A stretch of DNA of 20,968 bases from Mesotaenium endlicherianum (GCA_009602735.1 WELA01013799.1:424466-445433), one strand, 5' to 3'; counted from the first letter of the stretch, positions 1 through 9,813 are shown. Made by a program: numbers and translations. The notes: generated from the sequence alone by a model not told the origin.

Positions 1-1
1 G

Positions 2-982
2 AGCTGGGACAGCATGCGGCCGCCCGCGCTGCTGGGCGGCGGGGGCGGCAGCGGCGGCGACGGCGGGAGCCCCGTGTACCACCCCCGCACGGACGGGCCC
101 TCCCCGCACGGCCTGGGGGGCCCAGCTGGAGGAGGTGGCGGCAGCGGCGGGGCCCACAGAAGGGGGGCGCCGCAGCAGCACCACGACAGCGGCTCGCAGA
201 AGGGGGCCCTGAGCTCCCTGGAGCTGCCACCTGGTGCGGTGCTGACGCGCACGAGCTCGTCGAAGGGCGGCGGCAAGGTGCCGCTGTCAAGCCCCCCCAA
301 GGGCGCCCGCAGCGCCAACTCCTCGCCCAAGAAGTACGGGCTCTCCATCGCAACCTCCCTGAGCGACGTGCGCACGCGCGCCTCGCGGCGCGGCTCCTAC
401 TGGCAGGCCGTGAAGGTGGGGGGCGAGGCAGCGGGGGTGGTGGCAGGGGCGCGGGCGGGGGCCAGCGTCAGCAGCGGCAGCAGCATCAACCCCGTGGTGC
501 CGCCACCTGTGCCCCCCCAGGGCGGGCGGCGCAGGGGCGAGAGCGATGGGGAGAGGGGGAGCAGCGGGCGGGGTAAGAGCACGGACTTGCACGCCAGCGG
601 CCTGCCGAGGTCAAAGACACATGGCCTGCCGGTGGAGATGACAGCCGGCAAGGCGCCGGAGATGCCATCTGGCAAGGGGGGCGCGGAGGCGCCAGATGGC
701 TGCGAGTCGAGAGCGGGAGTCCCCATGGTCCCGAGGGCACCCTCGCAGGCGAGGCCGAAGCCTGGGGGCGGCACGGACCAGGGGCGCGCCAGCCCGCCAG
801 ATGTCAAGTCGCCGTCGAGCGGACAGGACCGCATGTCGTCGGCTGCGCGCGACACGGGCGGCGGATCAGCCAGCCAGAACAGCCCCAGCAAGGGGTCGTC
901 GTCGTCCAAGGGCGGCGGCGCCAGGCTGGAGAGCGAGCTGGCGGCCACAGGTGGCGACTCCGACGACTCCGGCGCCTCCTCC
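2..982 (+). CDS. Gene 1, exon a (5'-truncated)
   Basis: The frame is open from base 2 and reads S-W-D-S before the first Met at 14. The exon ends in phase 0 after GGC GCC TCC TCC, at donor GTACGTGC (983). Third codon positions are strongly GC. The product is Gly-, Ser- and Pro-rich with basic clusters and Ser-Pro motifs such as SSPPKG and NSSPKKYG, which suggests a disordered and probably phosphorylated region. Beyond 983 the frame stays open to 1339 but loses its codon bias, which fits intron sequence. Confidence 0.65.
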
Positions 983-1785
983 GTACGTGCACCCCTTCCC
1001 TTCAGGCGCTCGCTGGGCCCTCGTCCCTCTCTCCCGCTCCCTACAAATTTCTGGTCTGTCCCCTTGCCCCTGGCGGGCAGTTACTTGGCAGTAATGAATT
1101 GCAGCAGCAGAAACAGCAGCAGCAGCAGCAAGAGCCATGTGGTATGCGTGAATGCGTGCACCGCAGCTGCCTCTAACCAGGCTCTGGTGCTGACACGTGG
1201 CACTGCTCGCTCTCTGCTCTGCTATCTGGGGGCGTTTCCAGGCGAAAACGGGGAAGGCACGGGACTGAACTCGCATTCCTATGCCGCCAAATGTATCTTG
1301 CAACTGCACTGCACCCATCACACCTTGCACTTCTCATAGTCGAGATGACCCCTTCTTGGCGCAGGAAGAAGGGGGGGTGGGGGGGAGGAGGCAGTTGCGT
1401 GGATGACAAGCCATCGCAAGACATGAAATTTTTCTTGATCAAGCGTGTCTCCTTCTTCTCCATCTCCTTCTCATCCTTCTTCATCTCCCTCTCCTTCTTC
1501 TTGTTCTTCTTCCACTCCTTCTCTTCCTCTTCCTCCTCCTTTTTCTTCTTCTGCAAGTGCCCCTCCTGGCTGTGAGCAGACAAACGAGCGGAAGAAGGGC
1601 CGGCGGAGGGAGAGGGGGGGGCGGCACCGGCGGAGCTCGTCTGTGGAGGCCCTCGCCTTCAGCCCCCTGCCTCACCAGTGAGAACCTCTCTTGCCCTCCC
1701 TGTCTCTGTCTGTCTGATGTCTGATGTGCATGTCTGCGTGTACGTGTGCATGTGCGCTCTGCTGTCTGTCCCAGTGTCTGCCTCT

Positions 1786-1816
<31 letters not shown>

Positions 1817-4800
1817 CGCGTGTGTGTGCGTGTGTGTGCGTGTGCGTACCTGCCTCTGTGTGTGTGTGTGGGGGGGGGAGGATGGCTGGCTGCGTGCGCT
1901 GCTGCTGCTACTGGTGATGATGATGAGGCTGCCAGCTCGCAGGGTACCTGCAGTCCTCTCAGTCTCGCTGGCATTCCCGAGCGCAGCCACTCACTCTCGA
2001 GCACGCCCAGCCTTGGGCAGACTGAGACGACAGCATGCATGCGGTTATGCCTGGTCCTCTGCAGCAAGCCACTGCGCACTCTCTGCCGCTTGATGCTCTC
2101 GCCCTTGGCCTTGCCCTTGGGGCTTGGAGGGGTGGGAGGGAGCGCCGGGGGGGGCCCACTTGTAGCTGGCGAGCGGAGCTGGCACATATGTAATCAGGCA
2201 GGCCGGCAGGCAGGCAGGCAGGCTGGCAGGCAGACAGGCTTGCATTTACTCTTTCTCTGCAGGTAGGTGTGGGTGGCGCACACGCATACTCTGACGTGGA
2301 TGCGGGCTTGAGCAAGCAGCAGCAGCAGGGGGGGGCAGAAGCGCCCAGCACGTGCTGCCTGGTGCACGCGCCTGATCGCGTTCAGCTGCCGCCTTGCTGG
2401 CTGGTCCTTTTAGGCGCGTGCTGCAAGCTCTCTGCTTCCACAGAGCAGCGCCCTCCCCTACCCCGCCCCCCGCCATCGCTCTTCTCAGGAGAAGCACGCA
2501 GCTGCTGACCTCTTACGGATGAGGCGTTGCGCAAGCGGCAGCGCGCAAGAAAGCGAGAGCAGCAAGCCGGGCAGATGCCCGAGGATCTCCACCACCATGG
2601 CATGCAGCAGTGCTCATGCGTGGGGTGTGTGTGTGTGTGTGTGTGTGCGCGTGCGCGCGCTCCTGTGTATGTGTTTGCGTGCGAGAGAGTGTGCATGCAT
2701 TTGTGTGCACATGTGCAGGTGTGTGTATGTCTCTGTCTCTCTGTCTCTCTCTCTCTCTCTCTGTGCGCGTGTGTGTGTGTGTGTTTGTCTGTTGTGTGCA
2801 CGTGCGCGCGCGTGCGTATCTCCGTGTGCTGCGTGGCGCGCCATTATGTGATGCGCGCGTGCGTGCATTTGGGGGGGGGCGGCAGGGAGGGCGCGTCGAC
2901 GGCCGCGAGGACCAAGATGCTGGTGAGCGAGCAGGGCCAGTATCTGCGCGAGAGAGCCGCGGCCATCGAGGAGGCACGCAGGGACTGGCTGCGCCGCATG
3001 CAGCTCCTTCACGAGGTCCGCCTCCTCCTCCCCCTCCCCCTCCCCCGCGCACGCGTTCTCACTTCAGATTTCAGCCCCCTTGGTAAGTAGGGGCTGATGT
3101 AGACCCTCCTCCTGTGCCGGCCGGCCGCCGGCCGCCAGCCGCCACAAGAGCTGCACGACGATTTGCTGTGAGTGATTGGGACAGGGTAGGCAAACGGCAG
3201 ACGGCAGACTTTGTCTCTTCTCTTGGCCCTTTGTCGCGGCCGGGCAGTGTGCCTGTCGGCCTGCCCGCCTGCCCGCCTGCCCGCCCGTCAGTCAGTTTCG
3301 CCCGCCTGTCAGCGTGTCTGTCTGTTTCTGCCTGTTTGTCTGTCTATCTCTGGCTGCCTGAGTATCTGCGGATGTCGGCGTTAGAACAAGGCTTGTAGCG
3401 ATTGTCCGTTTGGAGTGATGCTCTTATCAGCTACTAGGAGGGGAGGAAGCTCGTCTTACTCCGTTCCCCCGAGCCAAACGTATAGGGTTTAGGAAATCCG
3501 GGGTTTAGCAGAAGGCTTTCTTGGGCAACGGGGGGGGTCGTTATCTCACGCCCAGTCGACTTTCGGGCGGTGTGTCGGTGTCGTGCCGTGGCGTGCCGCC
3601 AGATGTCGGACGAGGAGGAGAAGCACCGGCAGGCGATGACGCTGATGGACCTCAAGCTGGCGCTGGACCAGCACATGCGGCGCGTCAAGGAGGAGACGCA
3701 CCAGCTGCGCTCGCTGCGGCGCTCCATCCCCTCGCGGCGCGCGGCGCTGCCCGAGTCGCGCCCGCCCCGCCAGCGCCGCCGCTACTCCTTCGCCTCGCTG
3801 CAGGAGATGAATCACCACCACGGGAGCAACATCAACAACAGCTCCTCCTCCGGCGCCTCCAGCCCCACAGCCGCGGTGACGGCAGCCGCGGGCCGCCGGG
3901 ATTTTCCTGAGGGCCCGCCGCTCGAGCTCCTGCCCGGGATCTCCGGGCAGGACCAGAGTGTGACTTCTGCCCAGCTGGACCTGTACCTCAAGATGAAACA
4001 GGCCGGCATGCTGCCACCCGGCCTGGACGGCAGCAGCCTGGGGCCTTGGGGGGGGGGGAGCTTGGAGGCGCAGGATGTGCTGTCGAGTAGGAGCAGCACG
4101 CGGGAGAGGAGGAGGACAAGTGGCGGCGCCGGGAGCAGCAGCAATTGGGGCGCCGCTGCGGCCGCGCTCGAGCTGGGCCTGGCGCTCAAAGGCTCGTCGG
4201 GCAACATCTCAGGAGAGAGCGGGGGGGGCGGGGGCTCGGGCGGCGCCGGGGCCGGGGCCGGGCGGGTGAAGGGCGGGTACAGCGAGCCGTCAGGCGGCGA
4301 GGACCCGCTTCGCAAGTACGCGCGCAAGAGCACCCGGAGCTCGCAGGCCGGGAGACTCCGGCCGTCCGCCTCGGGAATCGATGCCATGTACGCAGTTCTG
4401 CTATCGCTTAGGGTCTCGCGTCTGTGATCTAGGCCACCGTGACCATGGCCGCGGTCGCTGCTGCCGACGTTGCCATCCTGGTCGCTATTGTTGTCGACGT
4501 CGGGCAGTGGCGGCGGCGGTGGCAGTGGCGGTGGTCGCTGTCGCTTGCCCCGCTGGCCCTACTTTCCTGCTCTCTCGTGTGCAGCTGCTGGGCTCCCTCT
4601 CCCTTTTGCCCCCCCGCGTACCTCCTGTGCTGCTGCTAGCTCGAGGAGGTTGCCAACGTCCGGCATGCACGCGCACACGCCCGCCTGCGCATGCAGCTCT
4701 TCTGCCTTTGGGCCCTCTCGTTGCTCACGGAACTCGCCAGCTGCCCACTCCTCTCGAAGTTGCCTATCCAGTTTGCAATTGCAGCCTCCTACTGCAGAGA

Positions 4801-5841
4801 CCTGCCGCAGCTTCAGAAACTTACAGGCCTTCCCCGGTGCAGGTGCCCCCGAACTAACGGTGTCGCCCCTCAGCCCTTTGTCCCTCCCTCTGCCCCTCTG
4901 GATGACTAGTGGCAAGTGCAAGCTTAAGAGTGACCAGCCAACCACGCGGGTCTCTCATTCTCAGCTGCGTGTGTTTGTGTCTGTCGCTGGCCTGCTGCGG
5001 GCGGTGCGGGCGGCGCTGGAGCCCGGCTGCCGCCCGCAGGTACGTGCAGGACAAGAAGCAGCAGGAGCCTGTGCCGGGAGGCTTGGGCCGAACCTCCAGC
5101 CTCGGCTCCAGCAACCAAGCCGACTGGCTCGTCAACTACGGGGCGGGCCGCACCAGCCGATCTGGATCTAGGTCGTCCAGCAGGATGTAAGCGTTCGCAC
5201 TCGGCGTGTGCGCCCACACGCGCGCGTGCTGGGCGTTGGTGCGTGTGTGAGAGAGATGCATCTGACCTCGCCCGGGGGTGCTATCTTACTCCCCCTCGCG
5301 CTGGCTGCAGCTGGCGTCGGAGAGAATCTCTTCGTGCGTTCTTGTCTGCACGCCCTCCCTCGGGCAGAAGCTGTCTTGTGGATGTAGTTTTCGGAGTCTC
5401 TCTTCTGCCTGGTGTTGTTGGCTCTAGGCGGCAGGTCCCAGCCCCGCACCATCAATTGTTTCTCACGACGACAACAGACGGTTGGTATCAGCTCTCCCCC
5501 TCCTTTTTTCACCTTGGCCCTGTCGCTGGCCGATCTATTCCGAGTCCTTGTGTGCGAGGTGCCCTCAATTTTTTCTCCATGGAGGTTCCATCTGGCCCTG
5601 GTATTCATCCTCCTCTATGGAGATGATTTCCCGACTCTGCTTTCTCGTATAGTTTATCAACTCGCTTTTGGCGTCGCTGTGTGGCAACCTGAAGTGGCAT
5701 AATCGAGGGGAGTCCTATTTGCCTATGTTCCGTACCTGCAGGTACGGCGCAGCTGCAGCAGCAGGCCCGGGAATTGCCCCCCTCCTCTTTGACATAGACA
5801 ACAAGAGGGAGCTTGTCATCAACATTCGCCCCAAGCCTTAA
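2..5841 (+). CDS. Ser/Gly-rich coiled-coil protein, 3' part of gene (CEP164-like?)
   Basis: I infer six exons: 2-982, 1580-1677, 2886-3015, 3603-4387, 5040-5186 and 5742-5841. All splice phases agree and they give 746 residues ending in TAA. The frame is open to the window edge, so the true start is upstream; the ATG at 14 is probably internal. Residues 1-327 are low-complexity Gly/Ser/Pro with several Ser-Pro sites. Residues 328-360 are basic and Arg-rich. Residues about 365-450 form a charged helical block containing EARRDWLRRMQLLHE and DQHMRRVKEETHQLRSLRRS. The tail ends in LLFDIDNKRELVINIRPKP. From memory, the helical block resembles the C-terminal coiled coil of CEP164, a distal-appendage protein of basal bodies (A..xW, then a spaced KEET..L). 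This is weak, and any N-terminal WW domain would lie outside the window. The boundary after exon 3 is uncertain. Function is otherwise unknown. Confidence 0.6.
1448..1552 (+). repeat. CTTC/TCC polypyrimidine tract in intron a of gene 1
   Basis: About 105 nt of almost pure pyrimidine (C/T), rich in TTC and TCC triplets, lie just before the acceptor of exon b. It probably serves as an oversized polypyrimidine tract. The intron (983-1579) otherwise shows nothing coding. Confidence 0.85.
1580..1677 (+). CDS. Gene 1, exon b
   Basis: The exon follows a pyrimidine tract of about 105 nt and a TGTGAGCAG acceptor, and starts in phase 0 with ACA AAC GAG. It ends CAC CA before donor GTGAGA (phase 2). 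It encodes a basic segment (RKKGRRRERGG, RHRRSSSVEAL) that could be a nuclear-localisation or microtubule-binding patch. Support is phase agreement on both sides, GC-rich third positions and good splice signals; no homology was recognised. Confidence 0.5.
1785..1878. repeat. GT/GC alternating microsatellite and G run
   Basis: A (TG)n tract with CG interruptions covers 1785-1870 and is followed by a G run. It lies in the inferred intron b (1678-2885). The alternating purine-pyrimidine pattern can adopt Z-DNA in principle. Confidence 0.9.
2195..2236. repeat. GGCA tetranucleotide repeat
   Basis: Imperfect tandem CAGG/GGCA units lie inside inferred intron b of gene 1. They are non-coding. Confidence 0.85.
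2622..2845. repeat. Composite GT / CT / GCGT microsatellite
   Basis: Successive (GT)n, (CT)n and (GCGT)n tracts fill the end of inferred intron b, just before exon c. They create long spurious reading frames on both strands. Confidence 0.9.
2886..3015 (+). CDS. Gene 1, exon c (helical block; 3' boundary uncertain)
   Basis: The acceptor is GGGCGGCAG ending at 2885. The first base completes CA+G from the previous exon (Gln), then reads GAG GGC GCG. It encodes a helical segment with QGQYLRERAAAIEEARRDWL. Ending at 3015 (CAC GAG) keeps phase with the next exon at 3603 but needs a poor donor, GTCCGC. A near-perfect donor, GTAAGT, lies at 3083. It could end a longer exon (2886-3082, phase 1, joining an acceptor that ends at 3555) or a 15-nt microexon (3068-3082, phase 0). 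Confidence 0.5.
3251..3352. repeat. CCTGCCCG / CTGT tandem repeats
   Basis: Degenerate CCTGCCCG units pass into CTGTCTGT units in the intron between exons c and d of gene 1. Nothing coding is seen here. Confidence 0.8.
3603..4387 (+). CDS. Gene 1, exon d
   Basis: The acceptor GTGCCGCCAG ends at 3602 and the exon opens ATG TCG GAC GAG in phase 0. The first 50 residues continue the charged helical block (MSDEEEKHRQAMTLMDLKLA, then a KEET segment). The rest is Ser/Gly-rich with a short helical element, SVTSAQLDLYLKMKQAGMLP, and a basic KYARKSTRSSQ patch. It ends in AT before donor GTACGC (phase 2). If the upstream exon runs to 3082, this exon would start at 3556 instead. Confidence 0.65.
5040..5186 (+). 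CDS. Gene 1, exon e (symmetric 147-nt exon)
   Basis: The acceptor CGCCCGCAG ends at 5039. AT+G restores Met, followed by Y-V-Q-D-K-K. The exon ends AGG AT before donor GTAAGC (phase 2). Both ends are phase 2, so skipping the exon keeps the frame. If intron 5 is retained, the next in-frame codon after ATG is TAA (5188-5190), which gives a shorter protein ending SRSSSRM. Confidence 0.65.
5742..5841 (+). CDS. Gene 1, last exon with stop
   Basis: The acceptor CCTGCAG ends at 5741 and AT+G gives Met, then Y-G-A-A. The segment APLLFDIDNKRELVINIRPK is hydrophobic and well-formed, and ends at TAA 5839-5841. Codon composition changes to AT-rich DNA directly after the stop. The exact phase match with exon e and the sensible C-terminus are the main support; no homology was recognised. 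Confidence 0.65.
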
Positions 5842-6805
5842 TTTATTTCAAGATCTCAGGCAGGTCCAGATTGTGGACGAGAACCTGCTGCTCCGGCATA
5901 CTGGATAAGAAGATTGTTCCGGTCTCCTCTTCTTATAAATGGGGGAAGAGCAGAGCTTGTTCTTCCATGTGCGGAGGATTGTCTGCAGAGGCATGCCGGA
6001 GTATATGGATTTTGAGTCGGCTCTGTGGCGCTGATTTGATATCAAAGATTTATTTAGATTATTCTCAGAAAACTTCTCATTGCTGCATGTAGGCAGCAGA
6101 TTCAGTCCTTAGGAGTAAATTTTATTTGTCCATGTGTTTCGCACGTGGACTAAGAAGGGTGCTGGTTAATCACTGATTTAATTTGCTGGGGCTGATATTA
6201 TACACCCTATGTAGAAAAGGTGTGTGCATGTATATTTATTTTGACTCATCACAAAGTAACTGGCTGACTATATCAAGTGCTTTACACATCGCTTTAATAT
6301 TTGTTTGTGGAGCAAGTATATACAATTGTGCAAGTAATCTAAGGACAGGAGTATGCTTGGCTGCGCACTTTCTCTCAAGGCCAAAAGTTGCATGTAGCTG
6401 CTAGAGCATAATCAGATGATTTTTTCTTCACCTGTTTATGCATATCCACAAGGAACAGAACAATGGAGGCTATTTAGACCTAACTGGTGTTACAAACATC
6501 CGACTAAAACCCTTCCAGATGCGTGGATAATACCATGACAAGTATCATTGCTATGCTGCAGTAACTTTCTTGACCATCGTATTTAGAGATTCAAAATTGC
6601 ACTATAAGCCCTATCGTCAAGGCCAAATGCCTCGTGTGTTCCTCATGGCAACGTCAGCCAGCATGCATGCCAAACCATCATGACTTGGCGCTGAAGTTAA
6701 GAAAAGGTACACTAAGTTTCAGGCCTTGCAAGACAAGCTGCCGCCCATGCCAGCCATGCACTGATGATGTAAGCACTGAGGTGCTCCTTACTCCCATTGG
6801 CAGCC
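5842..6805. other. Convergent intergenic region
   Basis: AT-rich DNA lies between the stop of gene 1 and the stop of the minus-strand MsrB gene. It must contain both 3' UTRs. I see no reading frame with coding character and no clear polyadenylation motif on either strand. Confidence 0.6.
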
Positions 6806-6961
6806 TCATTCGGCATTGGCTGGGGTGAACTTGAGCGACACACTGTTGACGCAGTGTCTCTCATCTGTTGGCGTGGGAAAGCCCTCGCCCTTGAAGACAT
6901 GCCCTAAGTGCCCGTTGCAGTTGGCGCACACAATCTCTATCCTCCGACCATCCGCGTCAAC
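6806..6961 (-). CDS. MSRB: MsrB exon 3 (second zinc pair, catalytic Cys, stop)
   Basis: The acceptor CTGCTGCAG precedes GTT GAC GCG GAT. It encodes [35 protein letters not shown] and the catalytic CVNS, ending [10 protein letters not shown] and TGA (6808-6806). Confidence 0.94.
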   Translation of the reverse strand, partial: VDADGRRIEIVCANCNGHLGHVFKGEGFPTPTDERHCVNSVSLKFTPANAE

Positions 6962-8864
6962 CTGCAGCAGTGAAGCCACAAGTCATATTCATGCTTGAAA
7001 AAGAATTGGGTGCAGACTTTTCCATACTGAAACTTTTCACCTCCCTGTCAATGATGTACGGAGGAGCGTCACTACGCAACTTAAAGCCCGTGGGGCCGCG
7101 AGTGTCTTTTTACAAAGTCTGTGTCAGACAGTGCCTTTAAAAGTTCCCACTAACGGTAGGTGAAGGGTATGTATGTGAGCAGTTGACAACCCATCATTCA
7201 CTCATATGATGTTGAGAGCAATGCAAAGTACAGTTACATGCTTCTGCTTTATAAACAATGCACAAAGGCACCAAGAATCTCTACAATATGTTGCACTAGC
7301 TTCGTGCACCATGCTGGATGATAAGCTGGAAACCTTGAGCCATTTAGTCCAAGATAAAGTGACCCCCTTTTCTCCTCATGTATGTGACAATATGGCTTTC
7401 AGAAACTTCTCCACACCGCGAGCAACCCACGTCGCCCTCGCAATGCTGCCTCGCTCAAGGGCTCTGACAGCGTCAGCGGTGCAAAGCAATGAACGAAAAC
7501 ATGCTTCTCAGTAATCTCCATGTCAGATACATCGAGTACCTTCTGCAGCATCAGCCGGTTTCGACATTGTCGACTCACTGCTTCCAAACTGTCAATGCAG
7601 GGGCTCACAGTTTCAACACAGAAGCGTGTCTAGTGATCACCACACACAAGAGGGTATCTGGAGAGCTTACATTCCGATTGATGGCGCCGGGAATGCCATC
7701 GTAAAAGGCTGGCCAGCCGCAGCCAGACTTGAACTTCGTGGCAGACTTGTAAAGGGGAGCGTGACAGCCGGCACACTCATACACCCCTTCGTCGTAGTGC
7801 TTGTCGTACTCTCCCGTGCCTGGATACCTGTCCAATCAAATGACACAAGTGCCTGTCATGATCATCCTCGGGCACCCTTACCTGAAGCTTTGATAGTCTT
7901 AGTTTGATATTGAAGACCAAATGTACAAACCTTGCCGCGTGACCAACTTCAATAAAGTGCAGGAGGGGGGGAAAAAACAGTTGACTGCATATGGAAACTT
8001 CTGTAAGCATCTAGACAAGGCTTGTAGCTAGAAAGAGATCAGTTCAGGAAAAACTACTTGCCAATTTTTTTCTAAATTACCTCTGCAGTGCATTTAGCCG
8101 TACTTCTTGCACTTAATACTTGACAGAATTACTCCTGAAACTAGAGACGGTAAAGCAGGTAGAGACCAAAAGGCCAGTACTGGCGAACTTGCAAAGAGGA
8201 CCGTAATTTTGTCCCCCGAGAAAGCTCATAATTACTTTCAGTTTGCTTAAACATTGAGTACACGCTTATTATACCCCAAAGTAACCTCGGCCCTTTCTCC
8301 TAAATCCTCATCAAATTACCGCACTAATTGGGCACAGGATACGCAGAGCACAAGTCCTCATGCACAAAAAATCCAGAGCCCTAACATCAAAAGAAAGAAA
8401 GAGCACCTGTACACCTATTGACGCAATGAAACAGCCCAGCAATTCCAGCTGAATCCTACATCCACCCAAATATCTTAAAAGCAAAACTGAAAACGTGCAA
8501 AACCGGGATAAGATGCACTAGCCAGCAAACTCAGATTGAGCTAACCGACAGAGGGTAATACTTACTCAGTGCCCTTCTTCCTCAGAATCCGGAATTGCTC
8601 AGGCGACAAAATAGCTCTCCACTCTTCGTCTGACTTTTGAGCCATGGAAGACTCTTGAGCAGTCGCAAAGATCCGGACCGAATGTCTAGCTACCTTACTG
8701 GACCTCAAGGGGGACACCACTTGCTTCAGCCGCAGGGAAAGTGAGGATCCGGAAAATGAAACACTAAGGATCTTGGCTTGAGTTTGCTTCGCAAACCCAC
8801 CGGCTGACAGCGAGCGTGTAGCAAAGGAAGAGGATACACAGAAAGCGGTGCTAATTGCTGCCAT
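6806..8864 (-). CDS. MSRB: Plastid-targeted peptide-methionine (R)-S-oxide reductase (MsrB, two-Cys type)
   Basis: MsrB reduces the R epimer of methionine sulfoxide in proteins, using thioredoxin-type donors. Three exons on the minus strand (8864-8566, 7827-7671, 6961-6806) give 203 aa with exact phases and GTAAGT/GTAAGC donors. Residues 1 to about 70 are rich in Ser, Ala, Arg and Lys and poor in acidic residues, as in a chloroplast transit peptide. The SelR domain runs from about 78 to the end. It has zinc-binding pairs C118/C121 and C164/C167, the resolving Cys C136 in SGCGWPAF, the GHLGHVF motif, and the catalytic Cys C189 in RHCVNS. Presence of both redox Cys fits the plant MSRB2-like class rather than the one-Cys class. 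The ATG at 8864 has purine at -3 and G at +4. The gene is divergent from the EF-SAM gene. Confidence 0.93.
6962..8565 (-). other. MsrB introns (6962-7670 and 7828-8565)
   Basis: Two introns of 709 and 738 nt flank exon 2. Both are AT-rich and show no coding-like reading frame or recognisable repeat; short frames inside them lack the codon bias of the exons. Confidence 0.85.
7671..7827 (-). CDS. MSRB: MsrB exon 2 (first zinc pair, resolving Cys)
   Basis: The acceptor TTGGACAG precedes G-TAT-CCA, so GA+G gives Glu at the junction. The exon encodes [20 protein letters not shown], the first CxxC pair and the GCGWPAF motif. It ends at AAT before donor GTAAGC (phase 0). Confidence 0.93.
8566..8864 (-). 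CDS. MSRB: MsrB exon 1 (transit peptide and N-terminal helix)
   Basis: It starts [12 protein letters not shown] and ends GGC ACT GA before donor GTAAGTATT. The transit-like region leads into the conserved [20 protein letters not shown] segment. The in-frame GTG two codons upstream is not needed as a start. Confidence 0.92.
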
Positions 8865-9774
8865 GACCACCGTGTTTCGTAGTCTTTATGGTGCGTTAAT
8901 TGGAAGAGCAAGGCTTCGCAATAGGTGGTGCACAGCAAGAAAGTGCTGATCCGAAGTACATGCTGTGCAGTGAGTTGAACCTGATATATGCTGCTTGTCA
9001 ATATGCAGAAGTTTCCTGCACACTCGTCGTACGGAACTTTGCAGACGTGGCTCATTGTCGAGCTGGTAAAGCGATGCCTATGCAAGCTTGGGACACAAGT
9101 TTTCACTCAGCTCTCGAGTCGCAATATGTGTCTCTTGTCTCCATTTATGACAGCAAATTGCAGCAAACAGCACAGCGCCTATGAAGACCAAACCACTTCA
9201 AACAGCAGCTGTCGCAGGTCCGTACATGATCGTGCGAGCCGCTGTCGAAACGGCAACGACGGGCATACCTTTCAATCATCGACGAAAGTGGGATGCAGGA
9301 ACTAGGAACCAATGTAGAAACCGTTTGAACTTTGCCCATGCAGTGTGCTCATACTGATGTATATGGATGTGTAATGAGCGCCCATTTATTCTTCGACACT
9401 CCCACGCACTCCTACACCATTCTGACAATATCTGCATTTTGCCTGAGTGGCATCAATTGCTACGCTGGAAATGTGTCCGACGTGTTTTCTAGGAGTGCCA
9501 AAACTGAGACTCGATATCGCCTTTCATATATGAGAGCCAACTGGAGGTTGTTTACTATGGAGTAAAAGTTGAACCACTTATTCATCCATTTGCGATAGAG
9601 AAAACCAGGGTTTTCAATGACATATGAGGGAGAGAAACGTATAGAGGATGCTGTTACGCGCTCTTTTGTAGATGCACCTTCTAATATTTCACTGCCAGTA
9701 TCATAGAACAAAGCCTGCAAGACTTGGTATAGTGTCTCAGCAAATAAGAGGTTGATATCATTGTTTTCACGCCA
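8865..9774. promoter_or_regulatory. Divergent promoter region between MsrB and the EF-SAM gene
   Basis: About 910 bp separate the two divergently facing start codons, so both promoters and 5' UTRs should lie here. I could not pick out a convincing TATA box or shared element. An uncharacterised minus-strand frame occupies 9460-9813. Confidence 0.5.
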
Positions 9775-9813
9775 ATGAGGCCCTATCATCGGTACCATCC
9801 ATTTGACAGGAAA
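9460..9813 (-). other. Unassigned AT-rich open reading frame
   Basis: A minus-strand frame of about 112 codons from its first ATG (9798) runs through AT-rich DNA and ends in TAG near 9460. It contains protein-like stretches such as YRKWMNKWFNFYSIVNN. I recognise no family. It overlaps the first exon of the EF-SAM gene on the other strand, so it may be chance, a decayed element, or organellar DNA. Confidence 0.2.

Noticed and set aside
983-1339. Continuation of the first exon of gene 1 to the in-frame stop at 1339
   Set aside because: Codon bias is lost after 983, there is a good GTACGT donor there, and downstream exons match in phase. An unspliced or retained-intron form cannot be excluded.
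1672-2801. Several Cys/Val-rich (plus) and His/Thr-rich (minus) frames
   Set aside because: They are translations of GT/CA microsatellites (repeating C-V or H-T), not genes.
7399-7608. 69-codon minus-strand frame between MsrB exons 2 and 3
   Set aside because: MsrB exon 2 joins exon 3 directly with an intact SelR domain, and this frame adds no known motif; it lies in the intron.
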